A DNA stretch of 64,000 bases. Origin: Candidatus Electronema sp. Lineage in GTDB: Bacteria; Desulfobacterota; Desulfobulbia; Desulfobulbales; Desulfobulbaceae. The notes under the pieces are model-generated. The model worked only from the letters and a program-made list of their open reading frames with translations, was not told where the DNA came from and did no database searches. A program made the position numbers and the translations under genes. The stretch is taken from assembly GCA_026645415.1 (NCBI GenBank), contig JAPEVH010000069.1, positions 1-64,000 on the forward strand. The letters are read 5' to 3'. This document shows, in pieces, positions 1-7,345 of the stretch (the first letter of the stretch is position 1; each line of letters starts with the position of its first letter).

Positions 1-790
1 CGCTGACATGCGGCGTGGCCGCGCTGTTGGTCAGGATGCCGGTTTCCGGCGGATTCGGATGACTGAGACTGGCGACAGTGAGCGGCGAGCGCAGTTTGCG
101 TCCGTAACTGCCGGTGCGCAGCGAGCCATGCTCGGTGTAGCGGGTGGCGATGGACACCGTATATTCGTTGTTCCACGGATTGGCTTGGGCCGGAATATGC
201 GGCACCAGCAGCACTTCGCCGTCGGTGATGCCCGCGAACTGGCTTTGCGCCGTGCTGCCGCTCTCGGTTCCGGCGATGACACAGCGGCAGTCCGGGCTGC
301 TGCGGTCAAAGGCAAGGTTGCTGCCGGTCAGCCGGAGCACGCCGTCCGGGTTGAGGACATTGTTCAGCTCCAAGGTGGTGTCTGCGGCGGAGAGAATGGA
401 CGGGGCTTTTTCCCCGGTCGCGACCCGCTCCAAAGTCACGTTCTGCTGCACATATTGAACAAAAGGCCGGGTGGCCGAAACGCTGATCCGCAGGAGTTTG
501 TCCATCGGCGGCAGCGGGTCGTCTGGGCTGTTCAGTCGGGCATGAAAGGAGGGGGCAAAGGTGAATGCCTCCTCCAGCGTGACCTGTATCCCGTTGCAGA
601 GCATCTCCTTGATATTCTTCACCGTTGATTGGAGGCAGGCCATAGCCTGCTCGGTGCTCAGGCCGGTGTCTGCGGCAACGGCAGCGGCCAGCGCGTCGTA
701 GCCCGCTGTGCTCTGTGGCAGAAAGCGCAGTTTGTAGGAACCAGGTTTGGTCAGATGATTCGGCTCGACGCGGTATGGTAAAGTTCCCAT
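1..790 (-). CDS. HU-like DNA-binding protein with DUF4469-type C-terminus (3' end cut by window)
   Basis: The frame is open from an ATG at 790 to the window edge (at least 263 residues, no stop), so the C-terminus is missing. A GGAGGG ribosome-binding site lies 5 bases before the ATG. Residues 1-125 read as a bacterial HU-like DNA-binding fold: MGTLPYRVEPNHLT, then an acidic/Ala helix with TGLSTEQA, then a beta-arm region with EEAFTFAP and MDKLLRISVSATRPF. The rest resembles the Ig-like DUF4469 region (LNNVLNPDGVLRLTGSNL, then DGEVLLVPHIPAQAN and YTVSIATRYTEHGSLRTG). Such proteins are common in Bacteroidetes and Deltaproteobacteria and are thought to bind DNA, but their exact role is not established. 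The gene has its own strong promoter and lies next to a repeat cluster. Open frames in the other phases (31-315 and 306-815) are shadows. Confidence 0.82.
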   Translation of the reverse strand, partial: MGTLPYRVEPNHLTKPGSYKLRFLPQSTAGYDALAAAVAADTGLSTEQAMACLQSTVKNIKEMLCNGIQVTLEEAFTFAPSFHARLNSPDDPLPPMDKLLRISVSATRPFVQYVQQNVTLERVATGEKAPSILSAADTTLELNNVLNPDGVLRLTGSNLAFDRSSPDCRCVIAGTESGSTAQSQFAGITDGEVLLVPHIPAQANPWNNEYTVSIATRYTEHGSLRTGSYGRKLRSPLTVASLSHPNPPETGILTNSAATPHVS

Positions 791-849
791 GATGCCCTCC
801 ATTTGGGTTTTTCAAGAGATTGATACAGCAAATTCCGACTGATTAAGCC

Positions 850-878
850 AAAATACGGAGCAGGTTGTGCTTTGTCAA
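850..878 (-). promoter_or_regulatory. Sigma70-type promoter for the HU-like gene
   Basis: Read on the minus strand, a perfect TTGACA (-35, at 878-873) is followed by 17 bases and TATTTT (-10, at 855-850), about 60 bases before the start codon at 790. The match and spacing are close to ideal. No second gene lies between it and the HU-like gene. Confidence 0.7.
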
Positions 879-940
879 CAAAATAGGTGCGATGCTTGAA
901 AATTGCTGCGGCCAAGCAACAAAGCAGGAGGGAGGCAAAA

Positions 941-1072
941 TACATCCTAGATGGTATTGCCGAAACCATTCAGTAGGTATTGGTGATATATGCTAGATGG
1001 TTTCCCGAAACATGCTAGGATGTATTGCTGGTACATCCTAGATGGTATTTGGAATACTATCTAGCATGTTTC
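941..1072. repeat. Cluster of five CTAG-centred imperfect palindromes
   Basis: Five copies of a 16-19 bp element with a central CTAG lie at 941-958, 987-1004, 1008-1026, 1031-1049 and 1054-1072. Copies include TACATCCTAGATGGTATT (twice), ATATGCTAGATGGTTTCC, AACATGCTAGGATGTATT and ATACTATCTAGCATGTTTC. Each is roughly self-complementary about CTAG, and the spacing is irregular. They lie just upstream of the HU-like gene's promoter and downstream of the membrane-protein gene. They could be a multi-site operator, a nucleoid-protein binding cluster or a mobile repeat family. Confidence 0.75.
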
Positions 1073-1093
1073 TGGGGAGGGTGGGGAGATGTT

Positions 1094-1720
1094 TTAAAGC
1101 TGGGGTTGAAGCGCGGTTTGCGGTGCTTGCTCTATCGCATCCCAAAGAGGCTTGTCTAAAAATCTTGCAAGAACAGCAGCATCTTTTCTGAGTTGATTTT
1201 TGTTTTCATAACAAAGAGCGTTGATTCTTTGTGTATCTTTCAGAACAATATTTAACTCATAACCGTCCTCTGTCATATCTTCACGTTTAAACATTTTGTG
1301 AAGCAATTGGATTGCATGTATATCATCTAATCTTACGCTTTTCAACGAATGGCTGCCAATATGTAAATTACACCATAAAATATGTTTCCAAAAAATCATT
1401 TTATTCTTATCGAATACAACTCGATCAAATAAATCAAGGAACATTAGAAATATAAATGCAAAACAAGTGAATATTATTCTCGAATGGCAAGGTAATTCTG
1501 TAACCAGAATAACAGCAATAATATGTGCATATATCATTCCATATAGGAGGCATGGTTCTGTTCCTCCTGTCTTAAATTCAATTCGGTCGTTGTTGATAAT
1601 TTTCATTCTGCATATATAAATATTACATACTCCTTCCTTAACAGGAATCCACTGTGTCCGCATGGCAATAGCATCTCCAAAACAGGATGGATCAAAGTAA
1701 TTCTCCTCGCTCTCATTCAT
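1094..1720 (-). CDS. Uncharacterised two-helix membrane protein
   Basis: This is a 208-residue protein if it starts at the ATG at 1720 (MNESEENYFD). The frame extends 15 codons further upstream, but that part lacks a convincing start. The N-terminal soluble part contains RTQWIPVKEGVCN and IEFKTGG. Two hydrophobic segments follow (around residues 60-78 and 80-100). The cytoplasmic C-terminal domain contains YELNIVLKDTQRINALCYEN, LRKDAAVLARFL and PLWD. I recognise this arrangement as a widespread family of hypothetical proteins with no assigned function. The gene is clearly more AT-rich than its neighbours, which suggests transfer. It is separated by repeats from the HU-like gene downstream. 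Confidence 0.65.
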   Translation of the reverse strand: MNESEENYFDPSCFGDAIAMRTQWIPVKEGVCNIYICRMKIINNDRIEFKTGGTEPCLLYGMIYAHIIAVILVTELPCHSRIIFTCFAFIFLMFLDLFDRVVFDKNKMIFWKHILWCNLHIGSHSLKSVRLDDIHAIQLLHKMFKREDMTEDGYELNIVLKDTQRINALCYENKNQLRKDAAVLARFLDKPLWDAIEQAPQTALQPQL

Positions 1721-1833
1721 ATGAATATAACTTCTTCCAGCCCTTCGCTGGTGTGTACAAGCCAAAGTCGGCTAAAGTCATCGTTCATGGTGTGCTTGCT
1801 TCGATGCGTCGCTCTAGCAAGAATTCGTACAAC

Positions 1834-1947
1834 TCAGCAAAGGCCGCCAGATAACTGCCACGCCTCACCCTGCTGGATGATACCTGTCTCAAAGGCCCGC
1901 CGGTAATTGTCGAAGCGATACCACCAGCGCGGGGTTGGGTCAGTCAT
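1834..1947 (-). pseudogene. Remnant of a nucleotidyltransferase substrate-binding (HI0074-like) gene
   Basis: A 37-residue frame starts MTDPTPRWWYRFDNYRRAFE and then stops. The first 19 residues resemble the N-terminus of the HI0074/HEPN-type substrate-binding partner of MNT nucleotidyltransferases, which are normally about 130-140 residues. No continuation or MNT partner is visible in 1721-1834. I read it as a truncated toxin-antitoxin-type gene. The assignment rests on one short block and is tentative. Confidence 0.35.
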
Positions 1948-1955
1948 GACATGGC

Positions 1956-2195
1956 CTATTCTCTTCGACTAATATGCTCACGCAAGAACTCAGGGGCAAA
2001 ATCTGCTCCATTGCTCCATGATAGGGTATGTCCTTCCAAGGTGAATGACTTGAAGAACGAGACATCCTGCAATGGCTCAAATATCTCGCCATCTAATTCA
2101 GATGACAAGTCTATCTCGCCTTCTGTGCCGTCATTGAAAGACAGCCATACCTTGTAGCCATTAAGATATTTAGCCTGCTCAACATGTGTGAACAT
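1956..2195 (-). CDS. DUF2442 domain protein
   Basis: The product is 79 residues. It has the DUF2442 pattern: an N-terminal strand-rich part (YLNGYKVWLSFNDGTEGEID), then LDGEIFEPLQDVSFFKSF and a C-terminal LSWSNGADFAPEFL segment. It starts 3 bases after the stop of the DUF4160 gene, so the two are co-transcribed and probably translationally coupled. DUF4160/DUF2442 pairs are common in bacterial genomes and are often predicted to be toxin-antitoxin-like, but I know of no settled biochemical function. The length is normal for the family. Confidence 0.85.
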   Translation of the reverse strand: MFTHVEQAKYLNGYKVWLSFNDGTEGEIDLSSELDGEIFEPLQDVSFFKSFTLEGHTLSWSNGADFAPEFLREHISRRE

Positions 2196-2198
2196 CTT

Positions 2199-2456
2199 TT
2201 ATTCCAATGGTTCGATCTTTGACAACGGCTTTCTGTTCATTGCAGCAATCCAGTTAGCCCTGAGTTCATCTTGATGCAGCACGTACCAGTCAAGAACAGC
2301 CAGCAATGCTCTTCTTGGAAACTTTCCCGTCACAATGCCTGTTTCGATATCCACAGTGATTTCATATTCTCCATACTCAGCATGAAAATGCGCGGGAGCA
2401 TGTTCACGAAGATACATGCGTATCACGATCCCAAGGAATCTGCTTAGTTCAGGCAT
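2199..2456 (-). CDS. DUF4160 domain protein
   Basis: The product is 85 residues with the DUF4160 hallmark: MPELSRFLGIVIRMYLREH, then HAPAHFHAEYGEYE and the C-terminal LLAVLDWYVLHQDELRANW. The family is compact, with a conserved HxPPHFHA-type motif, here HAPAHFHA. It forms a two-gene unit with the DUF2442 gene 3 bases downstream and follows the DUF1844 gene by 11 bases. It may therefore be read from the serA transcript. A toxin-antitoxin-like role is inferred from the pairing only. Confidence 0.85.
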   Translation of the reverse strand: MPELSRFLGIVIRMYLREHAPAHFHAEYGEYEITVDIETGIVTGKFPRRALLAVLDWYVLHQDELRANWIAAMNRKPLSKIEPLE

Positions 2457-2467
2457 AGTTTATTCTG

Positions 2468-2788
2468 TTACCTCCCACCCTTCACCCGAATAAACCGCAT
2501 CTTCAGCTCATAGACCATCCGGCTGATCAGCTCCTGCTCTTCGCTGTTCAGGTTGCCTTTGGTCTTCTGCTCCAGCATGGCCAAGGTATCAATCGCATGA
2601 CGGGCCAGCTCCACATCCAGCACCTTCTGCCCGGTCTCAGGATGAGGAATCTCACCAAGATGAAACAAGGCAGTGGTGTTGAGCGAGAGGATAAACGAAA
2701 TAAAGGAAACCTCTGGCATAACGCATTTCCCCTGCTTGTTCCGCATCTGACCTTCAGGACATCCGCACTCTTTGTTCTGCTCGCTCAT
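2468..2788 (-). CDS. DUF1844 family protein
   Basis: The product is 106 residues. After a short Cys-containing N-terminus (ECGCPEGQM) comes the DUF1844 core: VSFISFILSLNTTALFHLGE, then HPETGQKVLDVELARHAIDT and EEQELISRMVYELKMRFI. The core is predicted all-helical. The family is common in Deltaproteobacteria and other groups and has no known function. The gene lies 32 bases downstream of serA in the same direction and probably shares its transcript. Confidence 0.85.
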   Translation of the reverse strand: MSEQNKECGCPEGQMRNKQGKCVMPEVSFISFILSLNTTALFHLGEIPHPETGQKVLDVELARHAIDTLAMLEQKTKGNLNSEEQELISRMVYELKMRFIRVKGGR

Positions 2789-2820
2789 TGTCTCACCACC
2801 CTGTTTGTTGTTTCTCTCAG

Positions 2821-4419
2821 CTACGCCTTGTACGCAGGCAAACTCAGAGCCATTGCGTTTTCAACATGCTCCAGCTCCAGCACCTGCTCCAGCAGCTCCT
2901 TGCTCACCGACTGATCGGTATTGAGTAGGATAACATTTTGGCTGGAAGTCTCCTCCCGGCCCACGGTCATCCGGGCAATATTGACTCCTGCTGCACCGAT
3001 GGTAGTACCCAACGCGCCGATCACGCCGGGAATATCCTTATTATAGGCCAGCAGCATTGGGCCAGACAACAACGCCTCTAAACAGAAGGAATTCAGGCGC
3101 ACTAGACGCGGCTCCTTGGTGCCAAAGACCGTGCCTGCCAGCAGGTTCTCGCCTTCGGTGGTCTTGACCGTGACCTTCACCAAGCTGGTGAAGTCTGCGC
3201 TGCATGTGCTCTTGGACTCAATCACCTTGATGCCGCGCTCCTTGGCAATCAGCGGTGCATTAACAAAGTTGACTGCATCCTGAAGAATCGGGGTAAAGAG
3301 ACCTTTGAGGAAAGCCACGGTCACAGGGCTGACATGCTGCTCGGCAATGTCGCCGCTGTACTCCAAAGCCACTTCCTGCACCCCGCCCTTGGATATTTGC
3401 ATGTGCAGCGAGCCAAGCATCTCGCCCAAGGTGATGTAAGGGCCAATCTTAGCCAAAACCTCGTCACTCACTGAAGGCACGTTGACCGCATTGCGCACTG
3501 CACCAGTGAGCAAATAATCAGCCATTTGCTCGGCAATCGCGGCGGCTACATTCTCCTGCGCCTCAGAGGTCGATGCTCCCAGATGCGGGGTGCAGATGAA
3601 GTTGTTCAGACTAAGCAGCGGCGTAGTCTCCAAGGTGGTTGGTTCCTTCTCAAACACATCCAAAGCAGCACCGGCAATCTTGCCCTCTTTCAGGGCGGCA
3701 TACAACGCCTCTTCATCCACCACACCACCACGGGCGCAGTCAATAAACATAGCTTCCTTCTTCATCAGGCCAAAGAACTCGGTGGACAGCATGTGCCGGT
3801 TGTCCTTGGTCAGCGGGGTATGCACAGAGATGAAGTCTGCTCGCTTGGCCAGTTCCAGCAGATCTACCCGCTCCACGCCGATTTTCTCTACCAGCTCTTG
3901 CGGCATGAACGGATCAAAGGCAATAACCTTCATCTTCAAGCCCTGGGCACGGTTAGCAACAATTGAACCGATCCGGCCTATACCAACAATACCAAGTACC
4001 TTGCCAGTCACTTCCCGGCCCATAAAGCTCTTCTTCTCCCATTTGCCTGCCTTCATTGAAGCAGTGGCTTGCGGGATATTACGAGCCAAGGACATCATCA
4101 TCGAAATAGCGTGCTCGGCAGCAGTAACCGCATTGCCGTCTGGCGCATTCATGACCACAATACCTTTTGCGCTGGCTGCTGGAATATCGACATTATCCAA
4201 GCCAATACCAGCCCGCCCAATGACCTTCAGCCTGCCGCCCGCCTCAATGATGTCCGCCCGCGCTTTGGTGGCACTGCGAATCACTAAGCCGTCGTAATCG
4301 GCAATGATCGCTTTCAGCTCTTCCGGTGGCAGACCGGTCTTCACATCTACTTCCAATCCTGCTTCTTTGAGTATCTTCTCTCCGATAGGCGCAAGATTGT
4401 CGCTGATCAGCACTTTCAT
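2821..4419 (-). CDS. serA: D-3-phosphoglycerate dehydrogenase
   Basis: The 532-residue enzyme oxidises 3-phosphoglycerate to 3-phosphohydroxypyruvate with NAD+, the first step of phosphorylated serine synthesis. The length fits the long SerA type with catalytic and nucleotide domains, an intervening domain and a C-terminal ACT domain. Visible motifs are GRAGIGLDNVD (residues 69-79), the dinucleotide loop VLGIVGIGRIG (141-151), the catalytic Arg in DCARGG, the Glu in DVFEKEP and the His in CTPHLGAST. The ACT region at the end (DIPGVIGALGTTIGAAGVNI) is the expected serine-sensing domain. The ATG at 4419 follows an AAGGGGAA ribosome-binding site. It leads a likely operon with the DUF1844 gene. 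Confidence 0.97.
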   Translation of the reverse strand: MKVLISDNLAPIGEKILKEAGLEVDVKTGLPPEELKAIIADYDGLVIRSATKARADIIEAGGRLKVIGRAGIGLDNVDIPAASAKGIVVMNAPDGNAVTAAEHAISMMMSLARNIPQATASMKAGKWEKKSFMGREVTGKVLGIVGIGRIGSIVANRAQGLKMKVIAFDPFMPQELVEKIGVERVDLLELAKRADFISVHTPLTKDNRHMLSTEFFGLMKKEAMFIDCARGGVVDEEALYAALKEGKIAGAALDVFEKEPTTLETTPLLSLNNFICTPHLGASTSEAQENVAAAIAEQMADYLLTGAVRNAVNVPSVSDEVLAKIGPYITLGEMLGSLHMQISKGGVQEVALEYSGDIAEQHVSPVTVAFLKGLFTPILQDAVNFVNAPLIAKERGIKVIESKSTCSADFTSLVKVTVKTTEGENLLAGTVFGTKEPRLVRLNSFCLEALLSGPMLLAYNKDIPGVIGALGTTIGAAGVNIARMTVGREETSSQNVILLNTDQSVSKELLEQVLELEHVENAMALSLPAYKA

Positions 4420-4597
4420 GGTTTTCCCCTTGTAGTATATTCTTTATATGCAGACATTATAAAAATGTTGATTTTTCCTCACAAAGCAAGCACTATAACG
4501 GGATTCATCCCTGCCGACAACTGCAAAAAAGCAGGCCAGTGGCTTTTCAGGGTAAGGAGCGGACAGGAGTAGAGGCGAAAGATTTTTCACTCCTACT

Positions 4598-4735
4598 CGC
4601 AAACGTTGGTGAGATAAAGTCATAAGCACTATCGAGATTAACTCACAAGCGTTTATGAGTCTGGCCCACAAGCACTATCGAGTTAAAGTCACAAGCAGTT
4701 GTGAGATTATCTCACAAGCGTTATCGAGATTTCCC
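4598..4735. repeat. Six-unit 23-bp tandem repeat array
   Basis: Six consecutive 23-bp units start at 4598, 4621, 4644, 4667, 4690 and 4713 without spacers. The unit begins CACAAGC in four copies (CATAAGC and CGCAAAC in the other two). All have GAG at positions 14-16, usually as TATCGAG. The fifth unit holds a perfect dyad, CACAA-GCAG-TTGTG. A diverged single unit (CACACGTACTATCGAAAT) reappears at about 5502 beyond the VapBC-type pair, so the toxin-antitoxin operon is bracketed by the repeat. Period and structure recall iterons or short dispersed repeats. Confidence 0.85.
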
Positions 4736-4869
4736 GCGCCACTTGAATGACAAAAGGCGGAAGGGGCAAGGCTGCTTGCGAGGCAGTATTGAATGAGGGA
4801 GCAATTCCCTACGCCTGAACTTACTTGCCCAACCGCACTGAAGGGAATACCATACGAGGAGAAAAAGAT

Positions 4870-5103
4870 ATGCAGGCTCTGGAAATGCAGGCAGAGGTGA
4901 CAGCGCAACGTGAGATACGCCTGAAACTGCCTCATGACATACAGCACGGCACAGTCAGGGTGATTGTGCTCTATGAGCAGGTAGAACCGCCAGCAAAGGT
5001 GCCAGTCAAGCGGCAGTTCGGCCAATTCAAAGGGCGGATAGAGATCAGCGAGGATTTTGACGATGCGCTGCCAGATACGTTCTGGTCAGGTGATGCCGCA
5101 TGA
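4870..5103 (+). CDS. VapB-type antitoxin (DUF2281-like)
   Basis: The product is 77 residues from the ATG at 4870, chosen because a GAGGAG ribosome-binding site precedes it. A longer frame from 4825 lacks one. The N-terminal half is strand-rich (TAQREIRLKLPHDIQHGTVR). The C-terminal half, with RQFGQFKGRIEISEDFDDAL, matches the DUF2281-type antitoxin tail that wraps a PIN toxin. The stop codon overlaps the ATG of the PIN gene (ATGA), which is typical of VapBC operons. It probably neutralises the neighbour and represses its own promoter. The 23-bp array directly upstream may be the operator region. Confidence 0.75.
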   Translation: MQALEMQAEVTAQREIRLKLPHDIQHGTVRVIVLYEQVEPPAKVPVKRQFGQFKGRIEISEDFDDALPDTFWSGDAA

Positions 5104-5489
5104 AACTGCTCTTGGACACGCATATCTTCCTCTGGCTGAACTCGGAACCTGAGAAAGTGCCTCCGGCTGCTTACGATGCCTGTCGTGATCCTGATAATCA
5201 GCTCTATCTGAGCCATGTTTCTCCTTGGGAAATCCAGATCAAGCAGCAGTTGGGCAAACTTCAGCTCAGGGCGGCATTGTCGGAGCTGATAGAAACGCAG
5301 ACCAAAGAGAACGGCTTGATCATGCTGCCGATAGAGCTGGCCCATATCTATGGCCTCAGTCAGCTTCCTTGTCATCATCACGACCCGTTTGACCGCCTGC
5401 TCATTGCCCAAGCCAAGATCGAATCAATGGTGCTGGTGACTGTTGACCGAAAGATCAGCCTCTATGAGCTGAAAACCCTTTCAACCTGA
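5100..5489 (+). CDS. PIN-domain ribonuclease toxin (VapC type)
   Basis: The product is 129 residues, the normal length for a VapC. Acidic residues expected for the metal-dependent RNase site are present: Asp6 in LLLDTHIFLWL, Glu44 in SPWEIQIK, Asp95/Asp98 in HHHDPFDRLLIAQA and Asp116 in VTVDRKI. It overlaps the upstream antitoxin gene by 4 bases. Family members cleave tRNA or rRNA when freed from the antitoxin, but the target here cannot be read from sequence. Confidence 0.88.
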   Translation: MKLLLDTHIFLWLNSEPEKVPPAAYDACRDPDNQLYLSHVSPWEIQIKQQLGKLQLRAALSELIETQTKENGLIMLPIELAHIYGLSQLPCHHHDPFDRLLIAQAKIESMVLVTVDRKISLYELKTLST

Positions 5490-5566
5490 TGTCAGCTTGA
5501 CGCACACGTACTATCGAAATATATATCAACGAAATCTCCAATTCTGAGCAATAAAGGAGCAGCACC

Positions 5567-7051
5567 ATGACGGAAGTTCGTGTCCGTTTTCCCCCCAGTC
5601 CTACCGGTTATCTCCATATTGGCAGTGCTCGTACTGCGCTGCTGAACTGGCTTTGGGCGAGGAAGAACAACGGCAAATTAGTTCTACGCATCGAGGATAC
5701 TGACGAGGAACGCTCTACCCAGCAGTCAATTGACGGCATCCTTGACGGCCTAGAATGGCTCGGCTTAGATTGGGACGAAGGCCCGTATTTCCAGACCGAG
5801 TTTGCTGACGAGCATTGCAAGGCCGCAGAGCAGCTACTGGCTGCCGGTCATGCCTATAAATGCTTCTGCACCAAAGAGGAACTGGAGCGCAAGCGTGAGG
5901 CGGCAATGGCTGCCAAGCAAGACGAGGTCGGCTATGACGGTACCTGTCGCCATCTCAGCCCGGAGCAGATTGAGGAAAAAGAGCGGCAAGGCATACCCTA
6001 TGTTATCCGCTTCAAAGTACCAGAGCGGCAAGGCAAGGTCGCCTACGAAGACAAGGTCTTAGGCACTATTGAGCGGGCCTATAGCGATGTTGAGGACTTT
6101 GTCATAGTCCGCTCCAACGGCAAGCCGCTCTACTTACTCTGCAATGTGGTGGATGATATTCGCGACCGCATCACCCACATTCTCCGTGGCCAAGACCACC
6201 TGAGCAACACCACCCGGCAAGTGCTCCTTTACGAAGCATTAGGCGCACCGCAGCCAGTCTTTGCCCATATGCCGCTGACCTTGGACTTGCAGAAGCGCAA
6301 GATCTCCAAGCGCAGCCACGGTGAGATTGTTGCAGTGCAGTTCTACCGGGACAAAGGCTTTATTCCGTGGGCCTTGTGCAACTTCCTTGCCCTGCTGGGC
6401 TGGAATCCAGGCACTGAGCAGGAAATCTTCAGCCGCGAGGAGCTGATTGATGCTTTCAGCTTAGAGCGCATCAGCAAGGTGAACTCCGTCTTCAACCATC
6501 AGAAGGATGACCCAAAGTTCTTCACTGACCCCAAGCTCATCTCCATCAATGCCCAATACCTTCATGCCTTGCCCATTGATGAGCTGGCTGCAATGGTCAA
6601 ACATGATTTCATCAAGCAGGGTTTGTGGGACGAGGTCTATGAAAGCGAGCGCAAGGACTGGTTCCTTGCTACCTTGGCTTTGATCCGCGACCGCTTCCAC
6701 ACGGTCTGCGACTTTGCCACACGAGGCCGAGCCTACTTTGCGGATGACTATGAGGTAGAAGAGGCACCGCTGAAGAAGAACATCCTTAAATATCCTGACC
6801 TGAAGACATGGCTGCCCCTGCTGGCTGAACGGTTCGCGGCCTTGCCTGAGTTCAGCAAGGAAAGCGCAGAGGAGAGCACTCGTGCCCTTGCTGAGGAACT
6901 AGAGATCAAGCCGGGCGTGCTGATTAACGGAATGCGCACCGTACTGACAGGCCAACTGGCCGGGCCAGGCATGTTTGATATTCTCCTCACCCTAGGCCGA
7001 GAAACAGTAGTGCAGCGCTTACAGAATGTAGAGCATCTTTACAAGGCGTAA
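5567..7051 (+). CDS. gltX: Glutamate--tRNA ligase
   Basis: The 494-residue class I aminoacyl-tRNA synthetase charges tRNA-Glu (and tRNA-Gln where Gln-tRNA amidotransferase is used). The start MTEVRVRFPPSPTGYLHIG carries the HIGH motif at residues 17-20. The KMSKS equivalent is KISKR at 245-249. The C-terminal helical anticodon-binding domain follows (VLINGMRTVLTGQ near the end). An AGGAG sits 8 bases before the ATG. It lies 77 bases after the VapC-type gene and is followed 24 bases later by a small gene in the same direction. Confidence 0.97.
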   Translation: MTEVRVRFPPSPTGYLHIGSARTALLNWLWARKNNGKLVLRIEDTDEERSTQQSIDGILDGLEWLGLDWDEGPYFQTEFADEHCKAAEQLLAAGHAYKCFCTKEELERKREAAMAAKQDEVGYDGTCRHLSPEQIEEKERQGIPYVIRFKVPERQGKVAYEDKVLGTIERAYSDVEDFVIVRSNGKPLYLLCNVVDDIRDRITHILRGQDHLSNTTRQVLLYEALGAPQPVFAHMPLTLDLQKRKISKRSHGEIVAVQFYRDKGFIPWALCNFLALLGWNPGTEQEIFSREELIDAFSLERISKVNSVFNHQKDDPKFFTDPKLISINAQYLHALPIDELAAMVKHDFIKQGLWDEVYESERKDWFLATLALIRDRFHTVCDFATRGRAYFADDYEVEEAPLKKNILKYPDLKTWLPLLAERFAALPEFSKESAEESTRALAEELEIKPGVLINGMRTVLTGQLAGPGMFDILLTLGRETVVQRLQNVEHLYKA

Positions 7052-7075
7052 TCCAACTGAAACCAAGGAGGACGT

Positions 7076-7339
7076 ATGGAAACCTATTTGGTGATGGTCG
7101 ATGTGGTGATAGATGGCAGCTTGAAGCAGAATATCTTTGCCTTCAAGGTGCCAGTCTCACAGCCAGTGCCTTTGCCCGGTGATTTAATCCAGATTTCAGA
7201 GGCAGCAGCCAAGCAAGAAGGGGTGCCCTTTGTGCTGAAGGTGCTGTCACGCAGATTCATCTTTGACTACCTGATTCTTGACCGCCTGAGTCGGGACTGC
7301 AAGACCTGCATTATTCTGCTGACCGAACCACCTTCCTGA
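7076..7339 (+). CDS. Small protein of unknown function downstream of gltX
   Basis: The product is 87 residues, preceded by a strong AGGAGG ribosome-binding site 5 bases before the ATG. It is probably beta-rich at the N-terminus (YLVMVDVVIDGSLKQNIFAF), then PLPGDLIQISEAAAKQEGVP. Later it reads LSRRFIFDYLILDRL and ends with DCKTCIILLTEPPS. I do not recognise a family. It is likely co-transcribed with gltX and ends 6 bases from the convergent GT39-like gene. Confidence 0.65.
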   Translation: METYLVMVDVVIDGSLKQNIFAFKVPVSQPVPLPGDLIQISEAAAKQEGVPFVLKVLSRRFIFDYLILDRLSRDCKTCIILLTEPPS

Positions 7340-7345
7340 CCAACC

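Noticed and set aside
306-815. A 169-codon minus-strand frame overlapping the HU-like gene
   Set aside because: It is out of frame with the longer HU-like reading frame, which has the promoter, ribosome-binding site and domain match.
3590-4297. Long plus-strand open frames antisense to serA
   Set aside because: serA is unambiguous on the other strand; the antisense frames are biased in composition, have no family match and no ribosome-binding site.
4598-4735. CRISPR array
   Set aside because: The 23-bp units are contiguous without unique spacers, and no cas genes are present.
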